Of a stretch of 64,000 nt of DNA, positions 43,787 to 51,138 are shown in pieces; the stretch's first letter is position 1; each line of letters starts with the position of its first letter. The DNA is from an uncultured Lachnospiraceae bacterium (GTDB taxonomy: Bacteria; Bacillota; Clostridia; Lachnospirales; Lachnospiraceae), in contig CAJUBE010000005.1 of assembly GCA_910584725.1 (NCBI GenBank), positions 1 to 64,000 on the forward strand. Direction: 5' to 3'. The position numbers and the translations under genes were made by a program. The notes below the pieces were generated by a model that saw nothing but the letters and a program-made list of their open reading frames with translations, was not told where the DNA came from and made no database searches.

Positions 43787-44611
43787 ATGGATATCATAGA
43801 AATTTTAAAGGCGGTGCTTTTCGGTATCGTGGAGGGCATCACGGAATGGCTCCCCATCAGCAGCACCGGCCACATGATTCTTTTGAATGAGTTTGTCACA
43901 TTGAATGTGAGCGAGGATTTCTGGGAGATGTTTCTGGTCGTGATTCAGCTCGGGGCGATTCTGGCGGTGGTGCTTCTTTTCTGGAATAAAATATTTCCCT
44001 TTCATTTTAAAGAGAAGCCGGTGGTGCAGAAGGACATTTTTGTTCTCTGGTTTAAAATACTTGTGGCCTGTGTTCCGGCGGCGGTCGTGGGATTGGCCTT
44101 CGATGATGTGCTGGATGCGCTCTTTTATAATCCGTGGTGTGTGGCGGTTGCGCTGATTGTGTTCGGTATCGCCTTTATTCTGATTGAGAACAGAAATAAA
44201 AAAATGACGCCGAAGATTATGGAGCTTGGCGATATCACATACCAGACAGCATTGATGATCGGCGTTTTCCAGCTCATAGCGGCTGTGTTTCCGGGAACCT
44301 CCCGGTCCGGCGCAACCATTGTGGGTGCGCTTCTGATCGGCGTGTCAAGAACCGTGGCGGCGGAGTTTACTTTCTTTCTGGCGATTCCCGTCATGCTGGG
44401 GGCAAGCCTGTTAAAGCTCTTAAAGTTCGGTTTTTCTTTCACGGGGGAGGAGCTTGTCGTTCTGGTGGTCGGGATGGCGGTGGCTTTTGTGGTGTCCGTG
44501 GCGGTGATCCGTTTCCTGATGGGTTATATCAAAAAGCATGATTTTAAAGTTTTTGGCTGGTACAGGATTGCGCTTGGCGCACTGGTGCTTTTGTACTTTG
44601 CGCTGGCTTGA
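43787..44611 (+). CDS. uppP: Undecaprenyl-diphosphatase (BacA/UppP)
   Basis: 274 aa polytopic membrane enzyme that dephosphorylates undecaprenyl diphosphate so that the carrier lipid is reused in cell-wall synthesis; it also confers bacitracin resistance. Signature motifs: GIVEGITEWLPISSTGHMIL near the N-terminus and VFPGTSRSGATIVGALLIG. ATG 43787 follows AGGAGG; the longer frame from 43658 runs through the structured spacer and is rejected. Confidence 0.93.
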   Translation: MDIIEILKAVLFGIVEGITEWLPISSTGHMILLNEFVTLNVSEDFWEMFLVVIQLGAILAVVLLFWNKIFPFHFKEKPVVQKDIFVLWFKILVACVPAAVVGLAFDDVLDALFYNPWCVAVALIVFGIAFILIENRNKKMTPKIMELGDITYQTALMIGVFQLIAAVFPGTSRSGATIVGALLIGVSRTVAAEFTFFLAIPVMLGASLLKLLKFGFSFTGEELVVLVVGMAVAFVVSVAVIRFLMGYIKKHDFKVFGWYRIALGALVLLYFALA

Positions 44612-44701
44612 GGGCATAAAACGGGGCGTTTTCGGGGACTGATTCGGTCAATTCGTATAAGATTTTATTACAAAAATTAACTATTTGTTACAGATTGTTA
44701 G

Positions 44702-44730
44702 TTGACAGCCCCGTTTTATTGAGATAAGAT
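44702..44730 (+). promoter_or_regulatory. Promoter of the DUF6465 gene
   Basis: TTGACA (44702-44707), 17-bp spacer, TAAGAT (44725-44730). The leader is about 100 nt. Confidence 0.7.
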
Positions 44731-44838
44731 ACAACTATCAGGGTCATGTAGCAGGCAGGTTTGCGGGGATGCATGGCGTTACAGCTAACATATCGGATTA
44801 TGAAAAAGTAGTAGTGAAAGTGGGGAAGGAGATTATTC

Positions 44839-45318
44839 ATGGCAGAAATCAAGAAGCCGGTTGAAAAACCGGAAGCTAGCAAAGCGGCAGATACAAAGAC
44901 AACGACGGCAGAGACACCTGTGGCAGCACCTGCGGCAAAGACAGAGCCTGTAGCTGAAAAGGCGAAAGAGGAAGCAAAGGGAGCGGCGAAAAAGCCCGCG
45001 ACAGAGAAAAAGAAACCTGGCAGAAAGCCTGCGGCAGAAAAGAAAAAGCCCGGAAGAAAGCCTGCGGCAGCGAAAAAGGAGACGGCTGAGAAGACCACTA
45101 CGACCAGAAAAGCAGCAGTGAAGGAGACCGTTCATGTACAGTTCTCCGGCAAGACCTACACCACTGAGGATCTTGTAAAGATTGCCAAGGATGTATGGAA
45201 GTACGATCTGAAGAAGAAAGTTGGCGATTTCAAAGCCGTAGAGCTTTATGTGAAGCCTGAGGAGAGCGTAGTATACTATGTGATCAACGGTGAGGAAAAA
45301 GGTCAGTTCAATATTTAA
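44839..45318 (+). CDS. DUF6465-type protein with histone H1-like lysine-rich N-terminus
   Basis: 159 aa. Residues 1-95 are Ala/Lys/Glu/Thr-rich and unstructured. They contain two direct repeats of KKKPGRKPAAE (57-67, 68-78), each with an AT-hook-like GRKP core. Residues 97-159 form a small globular domain (VHVQFSGKTYTTEDLVKIAKDVWKYDL ... ELYVKPEESVVYYVINGE), which I recognise as the DUF6465 family of Lachnospiraceae. The tail resembles histone H1 and bacterial nucleoid proteins, so DNA or RNA binding is a reasonable guess. It is a single gene with its own promoter and terminator. Confidence 0.75.
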   Translation: MAEIKKPVEKPEASKAADTKTTTAETPVAAPAAKTEPVAEKAKEEAKGAAKKPATEKKKPGRKPAAEKKKPGRKPAAAKKETAEKTTTTRKAAVKETVHVQFSGKTYTTEDLVKIAKDVWKYDLKKKVGDFKAVELYVKPEESVVYYVINGEEKGQFNI

Positions 45319-45342
45319 TCGTTTTTGGCGGAAAGAATGCAG

Positions 45343-45380
45343 GCGGCCAGTTTAGGGAATGCTAAACTGACCGCTTTCTT
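45343..45380 (+). terminator. Intrinsic terminator of the DUF6465 gene
   Basis: Stem GCGGCCAGTTTAG / CTAAACTGACCGC (13 positions, one mismatch) with a 6-nt loop, then TTTCTTTTT. Confidence 0.85.
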
Positions 45381-45385
45381 TTTGC

Positions 45386-45429
45386 GCGCATAAGCAGAGT
45401 CAGAAAGCGTCTCGAGTCCGCTTATGTGC
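45386..45429 (+). repeat. Class D structured repeat, short copy
   Basis: Outer stem GCGCATAAGC / GCTTATGTGC (one G-T pair), matching the arms of the copy in the amt leader (13801-13906), but with a 24-nt interior instead of ~80 nt. It is located upstream of the hrcA promoter. Confidence 0.6.
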
Positions 45430-45475
45430 GCCGACTGATTTCATACTTTTTTTATAAATATTTTCCAATCAGATG

Positions 45476-45504
45476 TTGACAATGTAAAAAAGAAGTGATA
45501 CCTT
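45476..45504 (+). promoter_or_regulatory. Heat-shock operon promoter
   Basis: TTGACA, 17-bp spacer, TACCTT. The predicted start near 45511 places the CIRCE operator in the first bases of the transcript. Confidence 0.75.
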
Positions 45505-45518
45505 ACTACCAGAAGGTG

Positions 45519-45545
45519 TTAGCACTCCAATGAGATGAGTGCTAA
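45519..45545. promoter_or_regulatory. CIRCE operator
   Basis: TTAGCACTC, nine bases, GAGTGCTAA: a perfect match to the HrcA-binding consensus. It shows that the operon is repressed by HrcA and induced by heat or unfolded protein. Confidence 0.97.
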
Positions 45546-45635
45546 TAACTGAACGGAAGGCAGTCACATTTCAGAGCGGTTGAAAGCTTACTGCCGGGAT
45601 TGCAAGGACATGGTACAGATACAGAGGGAAATGGT

Positions 45636-46661
45636 ATGCAGTTGGACGAAAGAAAATATATCATATTGCAAGCCATCATCCGAAACTACCTGGAGACGGG
45701 GGAGCCGGTGGGCAGCCGCACAATCTCCAAGTATACCGATTTGAATTTAAGCTCCGCAACCATCCGTAACGAGATGGCGGATCTGGAAGAGCTGGGCTAC
45801 ATCTTACAGCCACACACTTCTGCGGGACGGATTCCATCCGATAAGGGTTACCGCCTCTATGTAGATAAGATGATGGAGGAGAAGGAGCGGGAAGTTGAGG
45901 AGATGAAGGAGATGCTCTTGGAGAAGGAGGATAAGATGGATCACCTTCTCAAGCAGGCAGCTAAGGTGCTCGCGAACAATACCGAGTACGCAGCGATGAT
46001 CTCCGCGCCCCAGTACCACCGCAATAAGCTGAAATTCATCCAGCTTTCCCGGGTGGACGAGAGACAGATCCTGGCGGTGATTGTGGTGGAGGGAAATGTG
46101 ATTAAAAACTCCATGCTCACGGTATCCGAGGAACTGAGCGACGAGACGCTTTTGAAGCTGAACATCCTTCTGAATACCCACTTGAACGGACTCTCTCTGG
46201 AAGAGATTAATCTGAGCATGATTGCGGCCATGAAACAGCAGGCGGGTATCCATAGCGAAATTGTGGCGCATGTGATAGACGCTGTGGCGGAAGCGATCAA
46301 GGCGGATGAAGATCTGGAGATTTATACAAGCGGTACGAAAAATTTCTTCAAGTATCCGGAGCTTGCGGATCACGAGAGGGCCAGCGAACTGATTACCACC
46401 TTTGAGGAGAAACAGCTTTTAAGCGAGCTGGTTCAGGATAATCTTTCCGGTGACAATAACACGGGCATACAGGTTTACATCGGTGACGAGACGCCGGTGG
46501 CGGGCATGAAGGATTGTAGTATTGTGACGGCAACTTACGAGCTTGACGCGGGTATGAAGGGAACCATCGGCATCATCGGTCCCAAGAGAATGGATTATGA
46601 GAAGGTTGTAAGTAATCTCAGGCTGTTAAAGCATCAACTGGATGATTTATATAAAAAGTAA
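45636..46661 (+). CDS. hrcA: Heat-inducible transcription repressor HrcA
   Basis: 341 aa. The N-terminal winged helix (LDERKYIILQAIIRNYLETGEPVGSRTIS) and the signature SSATIRNEMADLEELGYILQPHTSAGRIPSDKGYRLYV are characteristic. It is followed by the GAF-like dimerisation region. HrcA binds CIRCE and needs GroEL for activity, so chaperone load controls the operon. ATG 45636 is chosen after AGAGGGA. First gene of hrcA-grpE-dnaK-dnaJ. Confidence 0.95.
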   Translation: MQLDERKYIILQAIIRNYLETGEPVGSRTISKYTDLNLSSATIRNEMADLEELGYILQPHTSAGRIPSDKGYRLYVDKMMEEKEREVEEMKEMLLEKEDKMDHLLKQAAKVLANNTEYAAMISAPQYHRNKLKFIQLSRVDERQILAVIVVEGNVIKNSMLTVSEELSDETLLKLNILLNTHLNGLSLEEINLSMIAAMKQQAGIHSEIVAHVIDAVAEAIKADEDLEIYTSGTKNFFKYPELADHERASELITTFEEKQLLSELVQDNLSGDNNTGIQVYIGDETPVAGMKDCSIVTATYELDAGMKGTIGIIGPKRMDYEKVVSNLRLLKHQLDDLYKK

Positions 46662-46713
46662 AAGACAGATAGCATGACTGGTTTAAAGAGTCAAAAAGAA
46701 AGGGATGATCACG

Positions 46714-47322
46714 GTGGCAGCAGAGGAAAAGGATAAGCAGGAAAAAGAGCTGGAAGAACAGGATATGACACAGCAGGAAGCGGAGACACCGCGGGAGGAG
46801 ACGAGCGGCGAGCCCTCTGCAGGAGAGGAAGAGAAAACTGCGAAGAGCGACAGGAAAGAAAAGAAGAAAAAGGATAAAAAGCAGGATGCCCTGAAGGAGA
46901 AAGTGGAGGAGCTGGAAGACCGGGTAAAGCGTCAGATGGCGGAGTTTGATAATTTCCGCAAGCGCACCGAGAAAGAGAAGGCGGCGATGTTTGAGACCGG
47001 CGCGAAGAGTGTGATTGAGAAGATTCTGCCAGTGGTGGATAACTTTGAGAGGGGGCTCGCCAGCGTACCCGAGGAAGAGAAGGACGGCGCCATCGCGCAG
47101 GGTATGCAGATGGTTTACAAACAGCTTATGACGGAGCTGGAAAATCTGGATGTGAAGCCGATTCCGGCAGTGGGGGAGGAATTTAACCCTGAGTTTCACA
47201 ATGCGGTGATGCAGACGGAGAGCGAGGAGTTTGAATCCGGCGTGATCGCGCAGGAACTGCAGAAGGGATATACTTACAGGGACAGCGTGGTCAGACATAG
47301 TATGGTGGCTGTGGTACAATAA
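46714..47322 (+). CDS. grpE: Nucleotide exchange factor GrpE
   Basis: 202 aa co-chaperone that releases ADP from DnaK. A charged Glu/Lys-rich N-terminus (~65 residues) leads to the long coiled coil (KEKVEELEDRVKRQMAEFDNFRKRTEKEK) and the beta domain (NPEFHNAVMQTESEEFESGVIAQELQKGYTYRDSVVRHSMVAV). GTG 46714 has AAGAAAGGG at good spacing; ATG 46705 in the same frame is directly against that site and less likely. Confidence 0.92.
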   Translation: MAAEEKDKQEKELEEQDMTQQEAETPREETSGEPSAGEEEKTAKSDRKEKKKKDKKQDALKEKVEELEDRVKRQMAEFDNFRKRTEKEKAAMFETGAKSVIEKILPVVDNFERGLASVPEEEKDGAIAQGMQMVYKQLMTELENLDVKPIPAVGEEFNPEFHNAVMQTESEEFESGVIAQELQKGYTYRDSVVRHSMVAVVQ

Positions 47323-47325
47323 CAA

Positions 47326-47407
47326 TGTGAGAAGAACTTCTAACCACTTGCAGCAGAGGCTGCATCGCAAAGTCAGCATAGCTGACTTGGAAGTTCTAAG
47401 TCTCACA
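47326..47407 (+). repeat. Class A structured repeat between grpE and dnaK
   Basis: Outer stem TGTGAGA (47326-47332) / TCTCACA (47401-47407); second stem AGAACTTC (47333-47340) / GAAGTTCT (47390-47397); two inner hairpins GCAGC / GCTGC and AGTCAGC / GCTGACT. All pairs are perfect. The second stem differs from the copy at 15705 by compensatory changes. Confidence 0.8.
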
Positions 47408-47410
47408 TGC

Positions 47411-47432
47411 GAGGCTGCAAAAGCTCAGCCTC
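47411..47432 (+). repeat. Accessory hairpin after the class A element
   Basis: GAGGCTG / CAGCCTC with an 8-nt loop, 70 bp before dnaK. Confidence 0.6.
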
Positions 47433-47501
47433 GGTAGAATGAGAAAATAGTTGAGATTATGAAATGGGAGCGGGTAACGCTTCAGAAAGGGAGTAAACAT
47501 T

Positions 47502-49376
47502 ATGAGTAAAATTATCGGCATCGACTTAGGAACTACAAACAGCTGCGTGGCAGTTATGGAGGGCGGCAAACCCACTGTCATCGCGAATACGGAGGGCGCG
47601 AGAACCACACCGTCCGTCGTGGCTTTCACGAAGAACGGAGAGAGGCTTGTGGGCGAGCCTGCGAAGCGTCAGGCGGTTACCAACGCGGATAACACCATCG
47701 CTTCCATCAAGAGAGATATGGGTACGGACAGGGGCCGCACGATCGCGGACAAAAAGTATTCCCCGCAGCAGATTTCCGCAATGATTCTGCAGAAACTGAA
47801 AGCGGACGCGGAGAATTACCTTGGCGAGAAGGTGACGGAAGCCGTTATCACGGTTCCTGCGTACTTTAACGATTCCCAGCGACAAGCGACCAAGGATGCG
47901 GGCAAGATTGCGGGTCTGGACGTGAAGCGTATCATCAACGAGCCTACCGCGGCGGCTTTGGCTTACGGTCTTGACAATGAAAAAGAACAGAAAATTATGG
48001 TATACGATCTGGGCGGCGGTACCTTCGATGTGTCCATCATCGAGATCGGCGACGGTGTCATCGAAGTGCTTGCCACGAACGGCGACACCCATCTGGGCGG
48101 CGATGATTTTGACCAGAAGATTATTGACTGGATGCTTTCCGAGTTCAAGGCGCAGGAAGGCGTAGATCTTTCAAACGACAAGATGGCGCTTCAGCGATTG
48201 AAGGAGGCGGCTGAGAAGGCGAAGAAGGAGCTTTCTTCCGCAACGACAACGAATATCAACCTTCCTTTCATCACAGCGACGGCGGAAGGTCCCAAGCACT
48301 TTGACATGAACCTGACAAGAGCGAAATTTGACGAGCTGACGAGCGACCTCGTAGAGCGCACCGCAATCCCCGTACAGAACGCGATGAAGGACGCGGGTCT
48401 GACCAATTCGGATATCGGACAGGTGCTTCTTGTGGGCGGTTCCACCCGTGTGCCTGCCGTGCAGGAGAAGGTAAAACAGCTCACCGGCAAGGAGCCGAGC
48501 AAATCCCTGAATCCCGACGAGTGCGTGGCTCTGGGCGCTTCCGTGCAGGGTGGTAAACTTGCGGGAGACGCGGGTGCGGGCGAAATCCTCCTGCTGGATG
48601 TGACACCGTTGTCACTTTCCATCGAGACAGCGGGCGGCGTCGCTACCAGACTGATTGAGAGAAATACAACCATCCCCACCAAGCACAGCCAGGTGTTCTC
48701 CACCTACTCCGACAACCAGACGGCGGTGGATATCAACGTGCTGCAGGGTGAGAGACAGTTCGCGAAGGATAACAAGTCCCTCGGCCAGTTCCGTCTGGAC
48801 GGCATTCCGCCGGCAATGCGCGGCGTACCGCAAATCGAGGTGACTTTCGATATTGACGCCAACGGTATCGTAAACGTGTCCGCGAAGGATCTGGGCACAG
48901 GCAAGGAGCAGCACATCACCATCACCGCAGGTTCCAACATGTCTGACGACGAGATTGAGAAGGCGGTTAAGGAAGCGGCAGAGTTTGAGGCGCAGGATAA
49001 GAAGCGCAAAGAGGCGGTTGATACGAGAAACGAAGCGGATTCCTTCGTGTTCCAGACCGAGAAAGCGCTGAACGAGGTGGGCGACAAGATCGACGCTTCC
49101 GAGAAGGCGGGCGTGGAAGCTGATCTGCAGGCGGTGAAGGATATTCTGGAAAAGACCAAGGATCAGGAGCTTACAGACAGTCAGCTTGACGAGCTGAAAG
49201 CGGCGAAGGAGAAGCTGACGAACTCCGCGCAGTCCCTGTTCACAAAGATGTATGAGAACATGCAGCAGGCGCAGGGCGGTCCCGACATGAGCAACATGGG
49301 CGGGGCACAGGAGGCGGCGCCTCAGGATAATGGCGGCGCGGATGACGTAGTTGACGGCGACTATAGAGAGGTATAA
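47502..49376 (+). CDS. dnaK: Chaperone protein DnaK (Hsp70)
   Basis: 624 aa. The N-terminal ATPase has all phosphate-binding motifs: GIDLGTTNSCVAVMEGG, VYDLGGGTFDVSIIEI and VLLVGGSTRVPAVQE. The substrate-binding domain includes DVTPLSLSIETAGGV and a helical lid; the tail is Gly/Gln-rich and ends in DDVVDGDYREV. The length lacks the extra Gram-negative ATPase segment, as usual for Firmicutes. ATG 47502 follows GAAAGGGAG. It is bracketed by structured elements at 47326-47432 and 49381-49551. Confidence 0.97.
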   Translation: MSKIIGIDLGTTNSCVAVMEGGKPTVIANTEGARTTPSVVAFTKNGERLVGEPAKRQAVTNADNTIASIKRDMGTDRGRTIADKKYSPQQISAMILQKLKADAENYLGEKVTEAVITVPAYFNDSQRQATKDAGKIAGLDVKRIINEPTAAALAYGLDNEKEQKIMVYDLGGGTFDVSIIEIGDGVIEVLATNGDTHLGGDDFDQKIIDWMLSEFKAQEGVDLSNDKMALQRLKEAAEKAKKELSSATTTNINLPFITATAEGPKHFDMNLTRAKFDELTSDLVERTAIPVQNAMKDAGLTNSDIGQVLLVGGSTRVPAVQEKVKQLTGKEPSKSLNPDECVALGASVQGGKLAGDAGAGEILLLDVTPLSLSIETAGGVATRLIERNTTIPTKHSQVFSTYSDNQTAVDINVLQGERQFAKDNKSLGQFRLDGIPPAMRGVPQIEVTFDIDANGIVNVSAKDLGTGKEQHITITAGSNMSDDEIEKAVKEAAEFEAQDKKRKEAVDTRNEADSFVFQTEKALNEVGDKIDASEKAGVEADLQAVKDILEKTKDQELTDSQLDELKAAKEKLTNSAQSLFTKMYENMQQAQGGPDMSNMGGAQEAAPQDNGGADDVVDGDYREV

Positions 49377-49380
49377 CCAG

Positions 49381-49551
49381 CTCAGCCAGACCACATCCGC
49401 AGGGCAAGTCGTGCTTGCACGAATTTGACAGGTGGATGATGGTCTGAGGGAGCGCCCCTCGATGATGAGCCGATTGAGCTTTGCTCAATCAATAGCTGCG
49501 AAGCAGCGGAGAAACGCAGAATGCGCGTTTTGCGAATGGGGCGCGGCTGAG
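49381..49551 (+). repeat. Large multi-hairpin intergenic element (class G) between dnaK and dnaJ
   Basis: Closed by CTCAGCC (49381-49387) / GGCTGAG (49545-49551). Inner stems: CAGACCA / TGGTCTG continuing as CATCC / GGATG around CGTGC / GCACG; GAGGG / CCCTC; GATTGAGC / GCTCAATC; GCTGC-GAA-GCAGC. It starts 4 bp after the dnaK stop and ends 24 bp before dnaJ. Confidence 0.65.
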
Positions 49552-49575
49552 TGAAGCATAGGGAAGGAATAAGTC

Positions 49576-50757
49576 ATGGCAGAACAAAAACGGGATTATT
49601 ATGAGGTGCTCGGCGTGGAGAAAAGCGCCGACGACGCCGCCATAAAAAAAGCATACAGAGTTCTGGCTAAGAAATATCACCCCGACATGAATCCAGGGGA
49701 TGCGGAGGCGGAGAAAAAGTTTAAGGAAGCCTCGGAAGCCTATGCCGTTCTGAGCGACCCTGAGAAGAGGAGACAGTATGACCAGTATGGTCATGCTGCC
49801 TTCGACGGTGCGGGCGGCGCAGGCGGTTTCGGCGGCTTCGACTTCAACAGCGCGGATTTCGGAGATATTTTTGGAGATATTTTCGGGGATCTTTTCGGTG
49901 GCGGCAGGCGCAGCGGCGGAAGGGGAAACGGTCCCATGAAAGGCGCGAACATAAGGACCAGCGTCCGCATTACCTTTGAGGAGGCGGTCTTTGGAGTGGA
50001 GAAGGAGATTGAACTGACTCTCAAGGATGAGTGTACTTCCTGCCATGGCACGGGTGCGAAACCGGGAACCAGTCCCGAAACCTGCGGCAAGTGCGGCGGC
50101 AAGGGCCAGGTGGTATTTACCTCGCAGTCCTTCTTCGGTACGGTGCGCAATGTGCAGACCTGTCCCGACTGTCACGGTACGGGCAAGGTAATTAAGGATA
50201 AGTGTCCCGACTGCCGCGGTACGGGTTATATTGCAAACAAAAAGAAGATACAGGTTTCCATACCCGCCGGTATCGACAACGGACAGTGCGTCCGCATCCG
50301 CGATAAGGGAGAGCCGGGCTCAAACGGCGGCCCCAGAGGGGATCTTCTGGTTGAAGTGGTGGTTGGCAGACATCCTATTTTCCAGCGGCAGGATGAGAAC
50401 ATCTATTCCACCGTGCCCATGTCTTTTGCGGTCGCTGCGCTTGGCGGTGAGATCGTGATTGACACTGTGGACGGCAGGGTGATCTATGATGTGAAGGCCG
50501 GGACGCAGACAGACACCAAGGTTCGCCTGAAAGGAAAAGGCGTGCCTTCGCTCAGAAACAAAGATGTGCGCGGCGACCATTATGTGACGCTTGTGGTGCA
50601 GGTGCCCGACAAGCTGTCCCATGAGGCGAAAGAGCTCTTGAAGCAGTTTGACGAGTGCACGGGCGACAGCCTGAGTGCGGCCAAGAATATAACTTCCGAT
50701 GCGTCCGAGGAGTCGACGGGCGGCAGCGGGAAAAGAAAGAAAAAGTTTAAGTTTTAA
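49576..50757 (+). CDS. dnaJ: Chaperone protein DnaJ
   Basis: 393 aa DnaK co-chaperone, type I. J domain with HPD (KKYHPDMNPG), a Gly/Phe-rich segment (GGAGGFGGFDFNSADFGDIFGD), four CxxCxGxG zinc motifs (CTSCHGTG, CGKCGGKG, CPDCHGTG, CPDCRGTG) and the C-terminal client-binding region. ATG 49576 follows GGGAAGGAA. Last gene of the operon, ended by a terminator 20 bp on. Confidence 0.97.
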   Translation: MAEQKRDYYEVLGVEKSADDAAIKKAYRVLAKKYHPDMNPGDAEAEKKFKEASEAYAVLSDPEKRRQYDQYGHAAFDGAGGAGGFGGFDFNSADFGDIFGDIFGDLFGGGRRSGGRGNGPMKGANIRTSVRITFEEAVFGVEKEIELTLKDECTSCHGTGAKPGTSPETCGKCGGKGQVVFTSQSFFGTVRNVQTCPDCHGTGKVIKDKCPDCRGTGYIANKKKIQVSIPAGIDNGQCVRIRDKGEPGSNGGPRGDLLVEVVVGRHPIFQRQDENIYSTVPMSFAVAALGGEIVIDTVDGRVIYDVKAGTQTDTKVRLKGKGVPSLRNKDVRGDHYVTLVVQVPDKLSHEAKELLKQFDECTGDSLSAAKNITSDASEESTGGSGKRKKKFKF

Positions 50758-50775
50758 ATGAAACGATAGAGAAAA

Positions 50776-50813
50776 AGGCAGTTACAGGAGCGATTCCTGC
50801 GGCTGCCTCTTTT
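50776..50813 (+). terminator. Intrinsic terminator of the dnaK operon
   Basis: AGGCAG / CTGCCT outer stem with an inner CAGGA / TCCTG, followed by CTTTTTG. Confidence 0.85.
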
Positions 50814-50914
50814 TGTGAAATATCATTTTTTTAGTCTTCCATTTTTTTGAGTGTACAGCCTTCCATTTTTCGGTTATAATAAAAGTGTTTATGCGCCGTA
50901 TACTAATTTGTGTA

Positions 50915-50998
50915 GAGTGAAAAGAACTTCTAAAACTTAGCAACAGAGGCTGCTTCGTTAAGAAGTTCTAGGAGTTGCTTCGCAACTTCGTTTTACTC
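50915..50998 (+). repeat. Class A structured repeat upstream of the DUF3048 operon
   Basis: Outer stem GAGTGAAA / TTTTACTC (one G-T pair); second stem AGAACTTCT (50923-50931) / AGAAGTTCT (50961-50969), perfect; inner hairpins AGCAAC / GCTGCT (one mismatch) and AGTTGC / GCAACT. The first inner hairpin shares CAGAGGCTGC with the copy at 47326. Confidence 0.8.
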
Positions 50999-51000
50999 GT

Positions 51001-51069
51001 GAGAATGCCCAAAATACGGCATTCTCCGCATAGATTTGAGATTCCGCAGAGCGGAATCATGGCGGTTAG
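51001..51069 (+). repeat. Hairpins B and C after the class A copy
   Basis: Hairpin B: GAGAATGCC / GGCATTCTC (51001-51026), also at 15775-15802. Hairpin C: GATTCCGC / GCGGAATC (51040-51058); bases 51032-51069 are identical in inverse orientation to 7257-7294. Confidence 0.8.
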
Positions 51070-51138
51070 CGTGATGTATGATTCATCAGGGAAACGAAAG
51101 AACGTTGGATATAGGGAAGACGTAGGAAAGAGGGAAAG

